Shown: piece after piece, positions 18,043 through 27,890 of the stretch
How positions within the stretch are numbered: the stretch's first letter is position 1
Layout of the letters: each line of letters opens with the position of its first letter
Assembly: GCF_003419895.1 (NCBI RefSeq)
Contig: NZ_QPMM01000009.1
Location: forward strand, 248,001-312,000
DNA: 64,000 nt
Source of the DNA: Chitinophaga silvatica
Lineage (GTDB): Bacteria > Bacteroidota > Bacteroidia > Chitinophagales > Chitinophagaceae
Direction of reading: 5' to 3'
Program-made: the position numbers and the translations under genes
Notes under the pieces: generated by a model
Seen by the model: the letters and a program-made list of their open reading frames with translations, nothing else
Databases searched by the model: none
Told to the model about the DNA's origin: nothing

Positions 18043-18664
18043 ATGGCTTTTAGTGATCTTAAGTGTTATAGGAACAAGCGTTAAAGCCCAGTCGGGCTTT
18101 AAACCGGTAGCAGACATCAATCCACTTAAACAACAGTTTGCAAAAGCTGCTCAGCAAACTCAAAGTATCCAGTGCGACTTTGTGCAGGAAAAAAATCTGA
18201 GCATGCTTTCAGATAAAATTACTTCCAAAGGTAAATTCTGGTTTAAGAAAGATAATAAAGTAAGAATGGAATATCAACAACCTTCTTATTATCTGCTGGT
18301 AATAAACGGAAAAGATATTCGTATTAAAGATTCCCAAAAAGAAAATAAAGTATCCGGGAAAAGCAATAAACTGTTTGAACAGATTAATAAAATAACGGTC
18401 GACTGTGTGAGAGGTACGGTATTGGACAATTCAGATTTTCGCACCAAAGCTTCTGAGAATGCACAATACTATAAGCTGGAACTTGAACCGGTGAATAAAA
18501 CCTTGAAAGACTACTTCAATACAATAATATTGTTGGTAGACAAACTCGATTATTCTGTATCCAAAATTACTATGGCAGAAGCATCCGGCGACGATACTTC
18601 CATCAGCTTTTTACATAAACAACTGAATGCAAACATTCCTGATGAAGTATTTTCTGTTAAGTAG
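18035..18664 (+). CDS. lolA: LolA-like outer-membrane lipoprotein carrier
   Basis: A 209-residue periplasmic protein with a signal peptide ('MYKWLLVILSVIGTSVKAQ'). The LolA pattern follows: 'QSIQCDFVQEKNLSMLSDKI', then 'SKGKFWFKKDNKVRMEY' and the repeated strand pattern of the half-barrel. The family shuttles hydrophobic cargo across the periplasm. Inside a pigment cluster, next to a lipoprotein gene and an MMPL exporter gene, it is likely a dedicated carrier for the polyene lipid rather than the cell's general LolA. It overlaps the following lipoprotein gene by 23 bases in another frame. Confidence 0.8.
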   Translation: MYKWLLVILSVIGTSVKAQSGFKPVADINPLKQQFAKAAQQTQSIQCDFVQEKNLSMLSDKITSKGKFWFKKDNKVRMEYQQPSYYLLVINGKDIRIKDSQKENKVSGKSNKLFEQINKITVDCVRGTVLDNSDFRTKASENAQYYKLELEPVNKTLKDYFNTIILLVDKLDYSVSKITMAEASGDDTSISFLHKQLNANIPDEVFSVK

Positions 18665-19265
18665 CATAATCGGACTGGTGAGCTTGAGCAGTTGTAGTAA
18701 CGTTTATAAGAAACTACAAACTACCAGCACTGATGTAAAATGTATAGAACAATTTAGTCCGCATTTTACATCTACCCTCTATAGCACCCAGGTAGATATT
18801 CTCAAGCATCATTTAAGTGGATTACTGTTCTTTAAACAGATGCCTGATAGCAGTACCAGAGTTGTATTTTCGAATGAAATGGGATTTAAATTTTTTGATT
18901 TTGAATTTTCAAAAGATGGAAAATTTACCAAACATTATCTTTTAGATAAAATGGATAAACCCGCAGTTGTAAAAACACTGGAACAGGATTTTGCCCTGGT
19001 GTTATTAAAACCTGATTTACAACAGGCGCATACTGCAACTGATAATCATTACAACTATGTAGTTGTACCCACTGCAAAAGGCAATAACTACTATATTACG
19101 GATACTGCCTGTACCAGTCTTATCAGAATAGAGAAATCATCGAAACGCCGGCCAGCTGTAACAGTATGGATGACAGAATATAACAACGGAACACCAGATT
19201 CTATCAGGATAAGACACGAACATTTTAAATTTAATATTTCACTACATAAAGTAGTAAAGCAATAA
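18642..19265 (+). CDS. Outer-membrane lipoprotein of the pigment cluster (DUF3261-like role)
   Basis: A 207-residue protein starting 'MKYFLLSSIIGLVSLSSCSN', a lipoprotein signal with the lipobox Ser-Leu-Ser-Ser-Cys. The body is beta-rich ('GLLFFKQMPDSSTRVVF', 'GFKFFDFEFSKDG'), compatible with a LolB-like fold. The gene pair LolA-like plus lipoprotein occurs in aryl polyene clusters, where they are thought to insert the product in the outer membrane. The ATG at 18642 is preferred to the one at 18627 because it gives a normal signal peptide. The function is inferred from context. Confidence 0.7.
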   Translation: MKYFLLSSIIGLVSLSSCSNVYKKLQTTSTDVKCIEQFSPHFTSTLYSTQVDILKHHLSGLLFFKQMPDSSTRVVFSNEMGFKFFDFEFSKDGKFTKHYLLDKMDKPAVVKTLEQDFALVLLKPDLQQAHTATDNHYNYVVVPTAKGNNYYITDTACTSLIRIEKSSKRRPAVTVWMTEYNNGTPDSIRIRHEHFKFNISLHKVVKQ

Positions 19266-19267
19266 AT

Positions 19268-19630
19268 ATGTTAGCAGGAAATTTTTATACCGTTACCGCA
19301 CAACAGCAGGATGCCGGACAAATTAGTACCACCATCGAACTAAATGCCAGTCATCCTATTTTCGGAGGCCACTTTCCGGAGCAACCAGTAGTACCTGGTG
19401 TATGCATGATGCAAACCATTACCGAAGTACTGGCTACTGCATTACAGAAACCTGTAAAGCTGCAGAAAGCTACCCAGATGAAATTCCTGACCATGATTGA
19501 TCCGGTAAAACAACCCCAGGTAGATGTGACGGTATCCTATAAGGAAGAAGCGGAAGGGCTTTGGAAAGTAACAGCTTCTCTGAAGCGCGACGATAAAACA
19601 TTCATGAAATTTCAGGGGCTTTTCAACTAA
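19268..19630 (+). CDS. Hot-dog 3-hydroxyacyl-ACP dehydratase (FabZ/ApeI-like)
   Basis: A 120-residue hot-dog protein with the dehydratase signature 'NASHPIFGGHFPEQPVVPGV' (about residues 27-46), the His-Pro-x-Phe-x-Gly-His-Phe-Pro block of FabA/FabZ enzymes. It provides the catalytic-His type of dehydratase subunit, complementing the Glu-bearing relative at 8780. It starts two bases after the lipoprotein gene and ends directly at the GTG of the glycosyltransferase gene, so it lies deep within the operon. Confidence 0.82.
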   Translation: MLAGNFYTVTAQQQDAGQISTTIELNASHPIFGGHFPEQPVVPGVCMMQTITEVLATALQKPVKLQKATQMKFLTMIDPVKQPQVDVTVSYKEEAEGLWKVTASLKRDDKTFMKFQGLFN

Positions 19631-20818
19631 GTGAGCAATACACCTACACATAACGAAATATTTGAGCGTCATGGTGCTGCCGTATTAATCCCTACATATA
19701 ACAATGAGGGTACATTGGCTGCTGTGATTAAAGACGCTTTGTCGTATACTCACCATGTTATTGTGGTGAACGATGGAGCTACAGATTCTACACCTGAAAT
19801 CCTGGATCAGTTTCCAGGCATTCAGCTGGTATCGTATAATCCAAACAGAGGTAAAGGAATTGCATTGCGCAGAGGATTTACCTATGCCCGGGATAAAGGC
19901 TACAGCTATGTGATCACTATGGATGCCGATGGTCAGCATTTTGCTGATGATTTGCCAAATATGCTGCAACAAATAGTTGAAAAGCCAGATACCCTTATCA
20001 TTGGAGCAAGAAACCTGCATCAGGAGAATATGCCCGGAAAAAATACATTTGCCAACAAGTTTTCTAACTTCTGGTTCTATGTAAATACCGGCCTGAAAGC
20101 TCCCGATACTCAATCGGGTTATCGCGTATATCCGTTGGAGTTGATAAAGAAAATTCCTTTCGTTTGCACCAAGTACGAATTTGAAGTAGAAGTACTGGTG
20201 CGTAGTGCATGGAGAGGAATTAAGGTTGACTGGACACCGGTTAAAGTCTATTATCCACCTGCAGAAGAAAGGGTTTCACACTTTAAGCCATTCAGAGATT
20301 TTTCAAGAATAAGTGTGCTGAATACTGTATTGGTTTTAGTAACGCTTTTATATATTAAACCCCGCGATGTATTGCGTTTTCTTTTAAAAAAAGAAAACTG
20401 GAAAAAGATGTGGCGGGAAGAAGTGATAAATGCCAATGAATCTAATGCCCGTAAAGCCACTGCTATAGGCTTTGGAGTATTCATGGGCATTGTTCCTATT
20501 TGGGGGTTTCAACTATTGGTGGCCATGTTGGTATCAATCAAATTCAAATTGAATAAAGCATTGGTATTTTTGGCAGCTCATATCAGTACACCACCATTAA
20601 CACCTTTTATCATATTTGCCAGCTTTATTACCGGTAAGATCTGGATGGGGCAATCGTCGAGAGATCTATTATTTTCCAACGGCTTTAATTTTGCTACCAT
20701 ACGCGATAATATGCTGCAGTATGTTGTAGGAAGTATCACATTAGCTATTGGAGCAGGATTAGTAGCCGGAATTGTTAGCTGGGTTTTACTGGCATCATTC
20801 AGGAGAAAGAGAAATTAA
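19631..20818 (+). CDS. Family 2 glycosyltransferase with C-terminal DUF2062 membrane domain
   Basis: A 395-residue protein beginning at a GTG that directly follows the previous stop. The N-terminal about 230 residues are a GT-A glycosyltransferase family 2 domain ('LIPTYNNEGTLAAVIKDAL', 'VVNDGATDSTPEIL', and the metal-binding 'MDADGQHFADDLPNML'). The C-terminal part (about 250-395) has three hydrophobic segments and reads like DUF2062 ('ATAIGFGVFMGIVPIWGFQL'). Such fusions occur in aryl polyene/flexirubin clusters and resemble dolichyl-phosphate mannose synthases. The sugar donor and acceptor are unknown. Confidence 0.85.
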   Translation: MSNTPTHNEIFERHGAAVLIPTYNNEGTLAAVIKDALSYTHHVIVVNDGATDSTPEILDQFPGIQLVSYNPNRGKGIALRRGFTYARDKGYSYVITMDADGQHFADDLPNMLQQIVEKPDTLIIGARNLHQENMPGKNTFANKFSNFWFYVNTGLKAPDTQSGYRVYPLELIKKIPFVCTKYEFEVEVLVRSAWRGIKVDWTPVKVYYPPAEERVSHFKPFRDFSRISVLNTVLVLVTLLYIKPRDVLRFLLKKENWKKMWREEVINANESNARKATAIGFGVFMGIVPIWGFQLLVAMLVSIKFKLNKALVFLAAHISTPPLTPFIIFASFITGKIWMGQSSRDLLFSNGFNFATIRDNMLQYVVGSITLAIGAGLVAGIVSWVLLASFRRKRN

Positions 20819-20825
20819 TTTTAAA

Positions 20826-23800
20826 ATGGGTAGTTTTTTTGTATCGATTTACAACTTTTTTGAGAAGCATAAAATAGCGCTGTGGTGCTGTACCATCGCC
20901 TGTTTTCTGCTGGCAGGATATTTTGCTGCACAAATAAAGCTGGAAGAAGACATCACAAAAATTCTACCGCAAGATAAAAAGCTGGATAAACTACAACAGG
21001 TATTTCAGGATTCACGATTTGCAGATAAACTGGTAGTTACCATTTCTCAGAAAGATACTACCGCTGCAGCTGATCCTGATAGTCTTACTGCCTATGCCGC
21101 CAATTTTGCAGCAGTTACCAGTACACAGCTTTCTCCTTATATCAAGAGTATTCAAGCCCAGGCCGAAGATAGCGCCATCATGGGATTAATGCAGGTAATC
21201 CAGCAACACCTGCCAATATTCCTGGAAGCAAATGATTACAAAAAGATAGATTCTCTGCTCGAAAAAGCAATCCTGCAACAATCATTACAATACGACTATA
21301 ATACACTGATCTCACCGGCCGGATTGGTTCTGAAAAAAATGATTCAGGCAGATCCTGTTGGTATTTCATGGATAGGCATCAAAAAACTTCAGCATCTGCA
21401 ATATGATGAGCAGTTCGAGCTATATGATAATTACATTATCACCAAAGATCATAAGCATGTAATGATCTTTATCACTCCTGCTAATCCTCCGGGCGCTACA
21501 AAAATAAATGCCCAATTTTTAACTCAATTAGATCATATTAAAGATAGCCTGGATGCCCGGCATCCGGATATCTATGCAACCTACTTCGGCGGTACAGCTG
21601 TTTCTGCAGGTAATGCTACCCAGCTACGCCAGGATACCATGCTCACACAGGGCATTACAATTGTATTGCTCATAACCCTTATCGCTTTATTCTTCAGAAA
21701 AAAAAGAGCTCCGGTATTGGTAATGCTACCTGTGGTATTTGGTGCATTATTTTCATTGGCCTGCATTTATATCATTAAAGGGCATATAGCTGTAATGGCT
21801 TTAGGAGCCGGAGCAGTAGTATTGGGAATTGCTGTTAACTATTCTTTGCACGTATTTAATCATTACAGGCATACCCCCGATATCAGAGAGGTAATACGCG
21901 ATTTGGCAACACCTATGACATTAGGTAGCTTCACCACAGTTGGCGGATTTTTATGCCTACAGTTTGTAAAATCACCAATGTTGCAGGATGTAGGGTTATT
22001 TGCTGCAATGAGCCTTGTAGGAGCCGCCCTCTTTTCCCTGATCTTTCTACCTCACTGGATCGTAATCGGAAAACAACCGCATACAGAACATGAACATTCA
22101 GATAACTGGCTGGATAGATTTTCTAACCTGAAACCTGAAAAGAATAAGTGGCTGGTAGGTGGCATTGTTGTGTTAACTATAGTTTTCTTTTTCACTGCAC
22201 AGAATGTAAGCTTCGAGAGTGATATGATGCGCATGAACTTCATGCGACCAGAATTACAGGCGGCCGAAAAACATTTAAATACAGTAAATAACTATACAGC
22301 TCAAACTGTTTATGTTGTTTCTGATGGTAACAATCTTGAAACAGCACTGGAGAACGGTGAGAAACTGATCCCGGTTTTAAAGCAATTACAGGAGCAGGGT
22401 GCTGTAAAGAAATATGCAGGTGTACAGGCTTTATTACTATCAGAAAAGGAACAACGCGAACGCATTCAACGCTGGCAAGCCTACTGGACACCAGAAAAGA
22501 AACAGCAGCTACTAGATTATCTGAGAAGTACCGGTGCAGGCATGGGCTTTAGTGCAAAGGCTTTCGACCCTTTTCAGCAACTACTTAATAAAAATTTTGA
22601 ACCTCTTTCTGAAACTGATACCCAGATATTACAGCAAGGAAATATTGGCGACTTTATCATTCAAAAGAAAAATAATACTTCGCTGGTAACCTTACTGAAA
22701 GTAGATCCGGCTCACAAACAAGCCATTTATGCCGCCCTTGATCAGCTCCCGGGTACTACGGTGCTGGATAAGCAATATGCAGCCAACAGATTGGTTGAAG
22801 TGATCAGAGATGAATTTAACAGCATCGCCTGGATGACTTCTCTGCTGGTATTCACTGCCCTGTTGCTATCCTACGGTCGTATAGAACTGGCATTGATTAC
22901 GTTTATTCCTATGGCCCTGAGCTGGGTATGGATACTCGGAATAATGGGAATGTTTGGGATTTCCTTCAATATTGTAAATATCATTTTATCTACCTTCATT
23001 TTTGGTTTGGGAGATGATTATAGCATCTTCACCATGGATGGTTTGCTTCAGGAATATAAGACAGGTAAGAAAACGTTGTCTTCCTATAAATCCTCCATCT
23101 TCCTTTCCGCTATTACCACCATGTTGGGATTGGGTGTATTGATCTTTGCAAAACATCCGTCTCTCAAGTCAATAGCCCTCATTTCAATTATCGGCATTGG
23201 TACCGTTGTATTGATTTCGCAGGTAATGATCCCGGTATTGTTCAATTTACTTATTACCAACCGTGTAAAGAAAGGGTATGCACCATGGACCCTCAAGGGA
23301 TGGTGTTTTTCAGTATTCTCATTTACTTACTTTACACTGGGTTGCCTGATAATGACAGTCATAGGCTGGGTACTTATTAAGGGCAAAGTGATAGGTAAAG
23401 ACAGGGGAAAAACACTTTATCATAAAATATTATCGGCCTATACCCGTAGTGTTATCTATATAATGGGAAATGTTAAGAAGCGGATTATTAATCCACTTAA
23501 CGAGCAACTGGATAAACCTGCTGTAATTATCAGTAACCATCAGTCCTTTCTTGATATTCTCGTTTCTACTATGCTTAATCCTAAAGTGATTCTGCTAACC
23601 AATCACTGGGTTTGGCGCTCACCGGTTTTCGGAGCAGTAGTAAGAATGGCTGATTATTATCCGGTAGCTGATGGTGCTGAAGGAGCAATAGATAAACTCC
23701 GTTCAATGGTGGAACAGGGATATTCGATCGTTGTATATCCTGAAGGTACCAGATCGCCCGATCCTGTAATTAAAAGATTCCATAAAGGAGCATTCTATAT

Positions 23801-24701
23801 AGCCGAAGAATTGAACCTGGATGTTCTTCCTATCGTAATTCATGGTACCGCCTATACGATGTCGAAAGGTGATTTTCTGCTGAAAGATGGTACAATTACC
23901 GTTAAATATTTGCCTCGTATTAGTCAGTCTGCCACAGAGTGGGGAACAAATTACAGTGCAAGAACAAAGAATATTAGCAGATACTTCAGAGAGGAATATG
24001 AAAAAATGCGTGAAGAGATTGAAGTACCAACCTACTTCCGCGAGCAACTGAAATATAATTATATCTATAAAGGGCCAATACTCGAGTGGTACATGCGTAT
24101 TAAAACGCGTCTGGAAGGCAACTACGAACTATTTAATAAGCTTCTTCCAAAAGAAGGCAAAATAATGGATATCGGTTGCGGTTACGGCTTTATGGATTAT
24201 ATGCTCTCCTGGAGCGCCCCTGGGCGTGAAATCACCGGAGTAGATTATGACGAAGACAAGATTGCAACCGCGAATTGGTGCTTCAAAAAGCCGGCAACAC
24301 TGCAATTCATGGCAGGTGATGCTACCGAATTAACTCATCAAACTTACGATTCCTATATTCTTAGTGATGTGCTGCATTATCTTTCCTCTGAAGAACAGGA
24401 AGAATTGCTGAAACATTGTATTGAATACCTGTCGCAAGATGGTGTTATCATCCTGCGAGACGGAGACAAAGACAGAAAAGAAAGGCACGAAGGTACCAGA
24501 CTCACAGAATTCTTTTCAACCAAAGTGATTGGATTCAATAAAACTAAAGATCGGCAGTTATCATTTTTTTCTGCATCCCGTTTGCGAGATCTTGTAAACA
24601 AATATGGTGCAGTAGCTGAGGAAATTGATAATACACGCTTCACTTCAAACGTAATATTTGTTATTAAAAAAGTTACCCTGAAAAATTATGCACAACTATG
24701 A
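20826..24701 (+). CDS. Trifunctional MMPL exporter / lysophospholipid acyltransferase / methyltransferase
   Basis: A 1291-residue fusion. Residues 1 to about 840 form an MMPL/RND-type exporter with two membrane halves and large periplasmic loops; 'GAGAVVLGIAVNYSLHVFNH' and 'FGLGDDYSIFTMDGLL' are the paired TM4-like helices with the conserved Asp-Tyr-Ser in the second. A PlsC-like acyltransferase follows at about 870-1080 ('ISNHQSFLDILV' with H-x(4)-D, 'VVYPEGTRSPD'). The last about 200 residues are a SAM methyltransferase ('IMDIGCGYGFMDYML'). Export, acylation and methylation of the pigment lipid are thus on one chain. The ATG at 20826 is chosen because the upstream one at 20772 lies in the previous gene. 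Confidence 0.88.
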   Translation: MGSFFVSIYNFFEKHKIALWCCTIACFLLAGYFAAQIKLEEDITKILPQDKKLDKLQQVFQDSRFADKLVVTISQKDTTAAADPDSLTAYAANFAAVTSTQLSPYIKSIQAQAEDSAIMGLMQVIQQHLPIFLEANDYKKIDSLLEKAILQQSLQYDYNTLISPAGLVLKKMIQADPVGISWIGIKKLQHLQYDEQFELYDNYIITKDHKHVMIFITPANPPGATKINAQFLTQLDHIKDSLDARHPDIYATYFGGTAVSAGNATQLRQDTMLTQGITIVLLITLIALFFRKKRAPVLVMLPVVFGALFSLACIYIIKGHIAVMALGAGAVVLGIAVNYSLHVFNHYRHTPDIREVIRDLATPMTLGSFTTVGGFLCLQFVKSPMLQDVGLFAAMSLVGAALFSLIFLPHWIVIGKQPHTEHEHSDNWLDRFSNLKPEKNKWLVGGIVVLTIVFFFTAQNVSFESDMMRMNFMRPELQAAEKHLNTVNNYTAQTVYVVSDGNNLETALENGEKLIPVLKQLQEQGAVKKYAGVQALLLSEKEQRERIQRWQAYWTPEKKQQLLDYLRSTGAGMGFSAKAFDPFQQLLNKNFEPLSETDTQILQQGNIGDFIIQKKNNTSLVTLLKVDPAHKQAIYAALDQLPGTTVLDKQYAANRLVEVIRDEFNSIAWMTSLLVFTALLLSYGRIELALITFIPMALSWVWILGIMGMFGISFNIVNIILSTFIFGLGDDYSIFTMDGLLQEYKTGKKTLSSYKSSIFLSAITTMLGLGVLIFAKHPSLKSIALISIIGIGTVVLISQVMIPVLFNLLITNRVKKGYAPWTLKGWCFSVFSFTYFTLGCLIMTVIGWVLIKGKVIGKDRGKTLYHKILSAYTRSVIYIMGNVKKRIINPLNEQLDKPAVIISNHQSFLDILVSTMLNPKVILLTNHWVWRSPVFGAVVRMADYYPVADGAEGAIDKLRSMVEQGYSIVVYPEGTRSPDPVIKRFHKGAFYIAEELNLDVLPIVIHGTAYTMSKGDFLLKDGTITVKYLPRISQSATEWGTNYSARTKNISRYFREEYEKMREEIEVPTYFREQLKYNYIYKGPILEWYMRIKTRLEGNYELFNKLLPKEGKIMDIGCGYGFMDYMLSWSAPGREITGVDYDEDKIATANWCFKKPATLQFMAGDATELTHQTYDSYILSDVLHYLSSEEQEELLKHCIEYLSQDGVIILRDGDKDRKERHEGTRLTEFFSTKVIGFNKTKDRQLSFFSASRLRDLVNKYGAVAEEIDNTRFTSNVIFVIKKVTLKNYAQL

Positions 24702-26208
24702 TGTAATCATTATAGGTAGTGGTCTTGGAGGTCTGGTATGCGGTGCAATTCTCAGTCAGCACGGCTATCGGGTATGCATATATGAAAAGAACCGCCAGAT
24801 TGGTGGTTGCCTTCAAACCTATTCTCGCAGCAAAGTAATCTTTGATTCCGGAGTACACTACATCGGTGGACTCGCGGAAGGTGAGAATCTTTTTAAAGTA
24901 TTTAAGTACCTCGGTATTTATGATGAACTAAAGCTGAAACGTATGGATATGGCCGGATTTGATCATATTCAGTTTGAAGGCGACCCTACAGTTTATCGTT
25001 TGGCCCAGGGAGAAGAGAATTTTATCAATACACTACTGCAACAATTCCCGGAGGAAGAAGAAGCCCTGCGTACCTATTGTAATAAAATAAAAGAAGTATG
25101 CAGCAAGTTCCCTTTATATAATCTGCGCACCGGTAATTATGAAGAGAAGCAGAGTGTATTGCATATCAATACCGCTGAATATCTGCGTAGTATCACTCAA
25201 AATGAAAAACTAAGACAGGTATTGGCCGGCAATAATCTTTTATATGCCGGGATTGCGGAAAAGACACCATTTTACGTTCATGCGCTGGTGCTTAACAGTT
25301 ATATGAACAGTTCCTGGAAATGCGTAGATGGTGGATCTCAGATTGGGAAGTTGTTATCAAGGAAAATCATAGCCAATGGAGGCAGCATCGTGCGAAACAT
25401 GGCGGTAACTTCAATACAGGGAGTGGGAGAGCAGGTAGATCATATTGTGCTGCAAGACGGAACTACGGCAAAAGCAACACAATATATATCCAACCTGCAT
25501 CCGGTGCAAACGCTGGCCATCACCCAAAGTGATGTGGTAAGGAATGCCTATCGTAACAGAATGCAGGGATTACCAAATTCTGTAGGTGCTTTTGTGTTGA
25601 ACGTTGCGTTAAAACCCGGATCTTTCCCATATCTGAACCATAACTATTATTATCATGCTACCGATAATGCCTGGGCCGGAATTACATATGAAGAGGCAAA
25701 CTGGCCACAGACCTATGCAATATATGTTTCTGCCAGTTCAAGAAATTCTGAGTATGCCGAAGCGCTGTCGGTAATGACTTATATGAAGTATGAAGATGTT
25801 GCACCTTGGCAACATACTTTTAATACAGATACTCATTCGAGTAGCCGGGGAGATGATTATGAGCAGTTTAAGAACTCAAAGGCGGAACAACTTATTGCAG
25901 CAGTGGAGCAAAAATTCCCGGGATTCGGTGAGGCTATTCTTTCTTACAATGTGGCTACTCCATTGTCGTATCGCGATTACCTGGGAACCTCCGACGGGAG
26001 TATGTATGGTATAATCAAAAGCTGTGACGACCCGTTAAGAACCATGGTTTCTGCCCGCACTAAGCTGTCTAATTTGTATCTTACTGGTCAAAATCTGAAC
26101 TTGCATGGAATTTTAGGGGTAACTATCAGTAGTATTATTACTTCTGCTGAGTTACTGGGAATGGAATATCTGGTAGAAAAAATTAATCAATCAACTGTTG
26201 TAAAGTGA
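24688..26208 (+). CDS. Phytoene desaturase-like FAD-dependent oxidoreductase
   Basis: A 506-residue protein with the N-terminal dinucleotide-binding fold 'DVIIIGSGLGGLVCGAILSQ' (residues 5-24) and the Arg/Gly motif 'QIGGCLQTYSR', as in carotenoid isomerases and desaturases of the CrtI/CRTISO family. The C-terminal 'NLYLTGQNLNLHGILGVTIS' is the matching FAD-binding end. In flexirubin-type clusters such enzymes may isomerise or oxidise the polyene or a ring; the exact step is not known to me. It overlaps the previous gene by 14 bases and the next by four. Confidence 0.82.
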   Translation: MHNYDVIIIGSGLGGLVCGAILSQHGYRVCIYEKNRQIGGCLQTYSRSKVIFDSGVHYIGGLAEGENLFKVFKYLGIYDELKLKRMDMAGFDHIQFEGDPTVYRLAQGEENFINTLLQQFPEEEEALRTYCNKIKEVCSKFPLYNLRTGNYEEKQSVLHINTAEYLRSITQNEKLRQVLAGNNLLYAGIAEKTPFYVHALVLNSYMNSSWKCVDGGSQIGKLLSRKIIANGGSIVRNMAVTSIQGVGEQVDHIVLQDGTTAKATQYISNLHPVQTLAITQSDVVRNAYRNRMQGLPNSVGAFVLNVALKPGSFPYLNHNYYYHATDNAWAGITYEEANWPQTYAIYVSASSRNSEYAEALSVMTYMKYEDVAPWQHTFNTDTHSSSRGDDYEQFKNSKAEQLIAAVEQKFPGFGEAILSYNVATPLSYRDYLGTSDGSMYGIIKSCDDPLRTMVSARTKLSNLYLTGQNLNLHGILGVTISSIITSAELLGMEYLVEKINQSTVVK

Positions 26209-27890
26209 AAACAAAGAAAAGAAGTGGTTGGAGAAAATTAGGCCGTATCCTCTTATTCATTTTAGGAGGTTTTTTGCTACTAATAGTAGGGCTATGCATT
26301 TACCTGGTTGCTGTTAGTAATATGGAGCTTCCTAAGGTGGCCGATCAGAGCGCCCTTAATTTACAACGTAAGAATATCGACAGTACTTGTTATACTATCG
26401 GAAACAACTGGTTCAGGAAGAGTAATAGTGGTTTGTATGAAATGTATGTTGAAGGAACTCCTTTTGAAAGAGGGGTCATCAATGGCAAATTATCCGGAGA
26501 ATTAATTCGTAGCCAGGAAGATATTTTTGTTGCTCAGTTTAGCAAGATGGTGCCTTCTACCACCTATCTGCACTTTCTTAAATATTTCATAGGGTGGTTC
26601 AACAGAGATCTTCCTGATCATGTGCAGGACGAGTTTAAACAGGAAATCTATGGCGAATCATTTTCAGCTTCACCCAACTACGACTATATAGGTACCAACT
26701 ACGCAAGGTTAATGAATTATCATGCTGCCCATGATATTGGACATGCATTACAGGGTATGATGCTGGTGGGTTGTACTTCCTTTGGTACCTGGAATACAGA
26801 TTCTGCAGATAGCTCACTAATCATAGGCCGCAATTTCGACTTCTACATGGGAGATGATTTTGCCAGAGATAAAATGGTGGTATTTTATAACCCAAGTGCA
26901 GGTCATAAATTCATGTTTGTAACCTGGGGTGGATTTACCGGAGTTGTTTCAGGTATGAATGAAGAAGGATTAACAGTTACCATTAATGCTGCTAAAACCA
27001 GTGTGCCTACCGGAGCTGCAACTCCTGTTTCATTAGTAGCAAGAGAAATCCTGCAATACGCAAAGAATATAGATGAGGCAACTAAAATTGCTAAGTCGAG
27101 AAAGATGTTTGTATCCGAATCATTTTTGGTAGGTTCTGCAAATGATAATAAAGCTGTGGTGATAGAGAAAACACCGGAAGGAATGGATATCTATGATCCT
27201 AAAGAAAATTTTATCACCTGCACGAATCATTTTCAGGGCCCTGAGTTAGGAAAATTGTCCTCTAATCTGCAACAGGTTAATGAAAGTGCTTCCAGCTACC
27301 GCTATGAGAGATTAAGAGAATTGCTGAAAGAAAAAAGTCCTAACACCCCACAGAAAACAGTAGAAATACTCAGAGATCGTGGTGGTTTGCATAATGAAGA
27401 TATCGGATTGGGTAACGAAAAAGCCATCAATCAGCTTATTGCACATCATGCTATTGTATTTGAGCCTAAGAAGCGTATGGTTTGGGTTTCTACAAGTCCA
27501 TGGCAATTAGGTCAGTTTGTTGCATATGATTTAAAGAAAGTTTTTGAGATGAAAGGTTTGGAAACAGATCACGAAATCTACGACAGTGCTCAAACTATTG
27601 CTGCTGATACTTTTCTGTTAACAAAGGCCTACCAGGATTTTAATACGTACCGTCAACTGCGCGATCAGATGAAAGATGGGAAAGAGGTGGATCCGGATGC
27701 CTTAATTGCGGCTAATCCACAATATTACCATAGTTATGTATTGGCGGGAGATTATACATTTAAGAAGAAAAATTATTCTGCTGCCAAAAAATACTACGAA
27801 ACGGCATTAACAAAAGTAATAGCAACAAAAGGAGAAGAGAATCATATCAGGAAGCAGCTGGAATTATGTAATACTAAATCCGGGAAGTAA
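26205..27890 (+). CDS. C45-type autoproteolytic acyltransferase/hydrolase
   Basis: A 561-residue protein starting at a GTG that overlaps the previous stop. An N-terminal membrane anchor (about residues 11-35, 'ILLFILGGFLLLIVGLCIYL') is followed by a domain resembling Ntn-type C45 enzymes. The candidate nucleophile is Cys190 in 'GMMLVGCTSFGTW', preceded by the usual Gly/Val stretch where autocleavage exposes the Cys; 'IIGRNFDFYMGDDF' and 'GGFTGVVSGMNEEGLTVTIN' complete the Ntn pattern. Relatives cleave or form acyl-amide bonds. Near-C-terminal residues 480-555 include a TPR-like segment. A role in transferring the polyene acyl group is inferred from its place in the cluster. Confidence 0.78.
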   Translation: MKTKKRSGWRKLGRILLFILGGFLLLIVGLCIYLVAVSNMELPKVADQSALNLQRKNIDSTCYTIGNNWFRKSNSGLYEMYVEGTPFERGVINGKLSGELIRSQEDIFVAQFSKMVPSTTYLHFLKYFIGWFNRDLPDHVQDEFKQEIYGESFSASPNYDYIGTNYARLMNYHAAHDIGHALQGMMLVGCTSFGTWNTDSADSSLIIGRNFDFYMGDDFARDKMVVFYNPSAGHKFMFVTWGGFTGVVSGMNEEGLTVTINAAKTSVPTGAATPVSLVAREILQYAKNIDEATKIAKSRKMFVSESFLVGSANDNKAVVIEKTPEGMDIYDPKENFITCTNHFQGPELGKLSSNLQQVNESASSYRYERLRELLKEKSPNTPQKTVEILRDRGGLHNEDIGLGNEKAINQLIAHHAIVFEPKKRMVWVSTSPWQLGQFVAYDLKKVFEMKGLETDHEIYDSAQTIAADTFLLTKAYQDFNTYRQLRDQMKDGKEVDPDALIAANPQYYHSYVLAGDYTFKKKNYSAAKKYYETALTKVIATKGEENHIRKQLELCNTKSGK

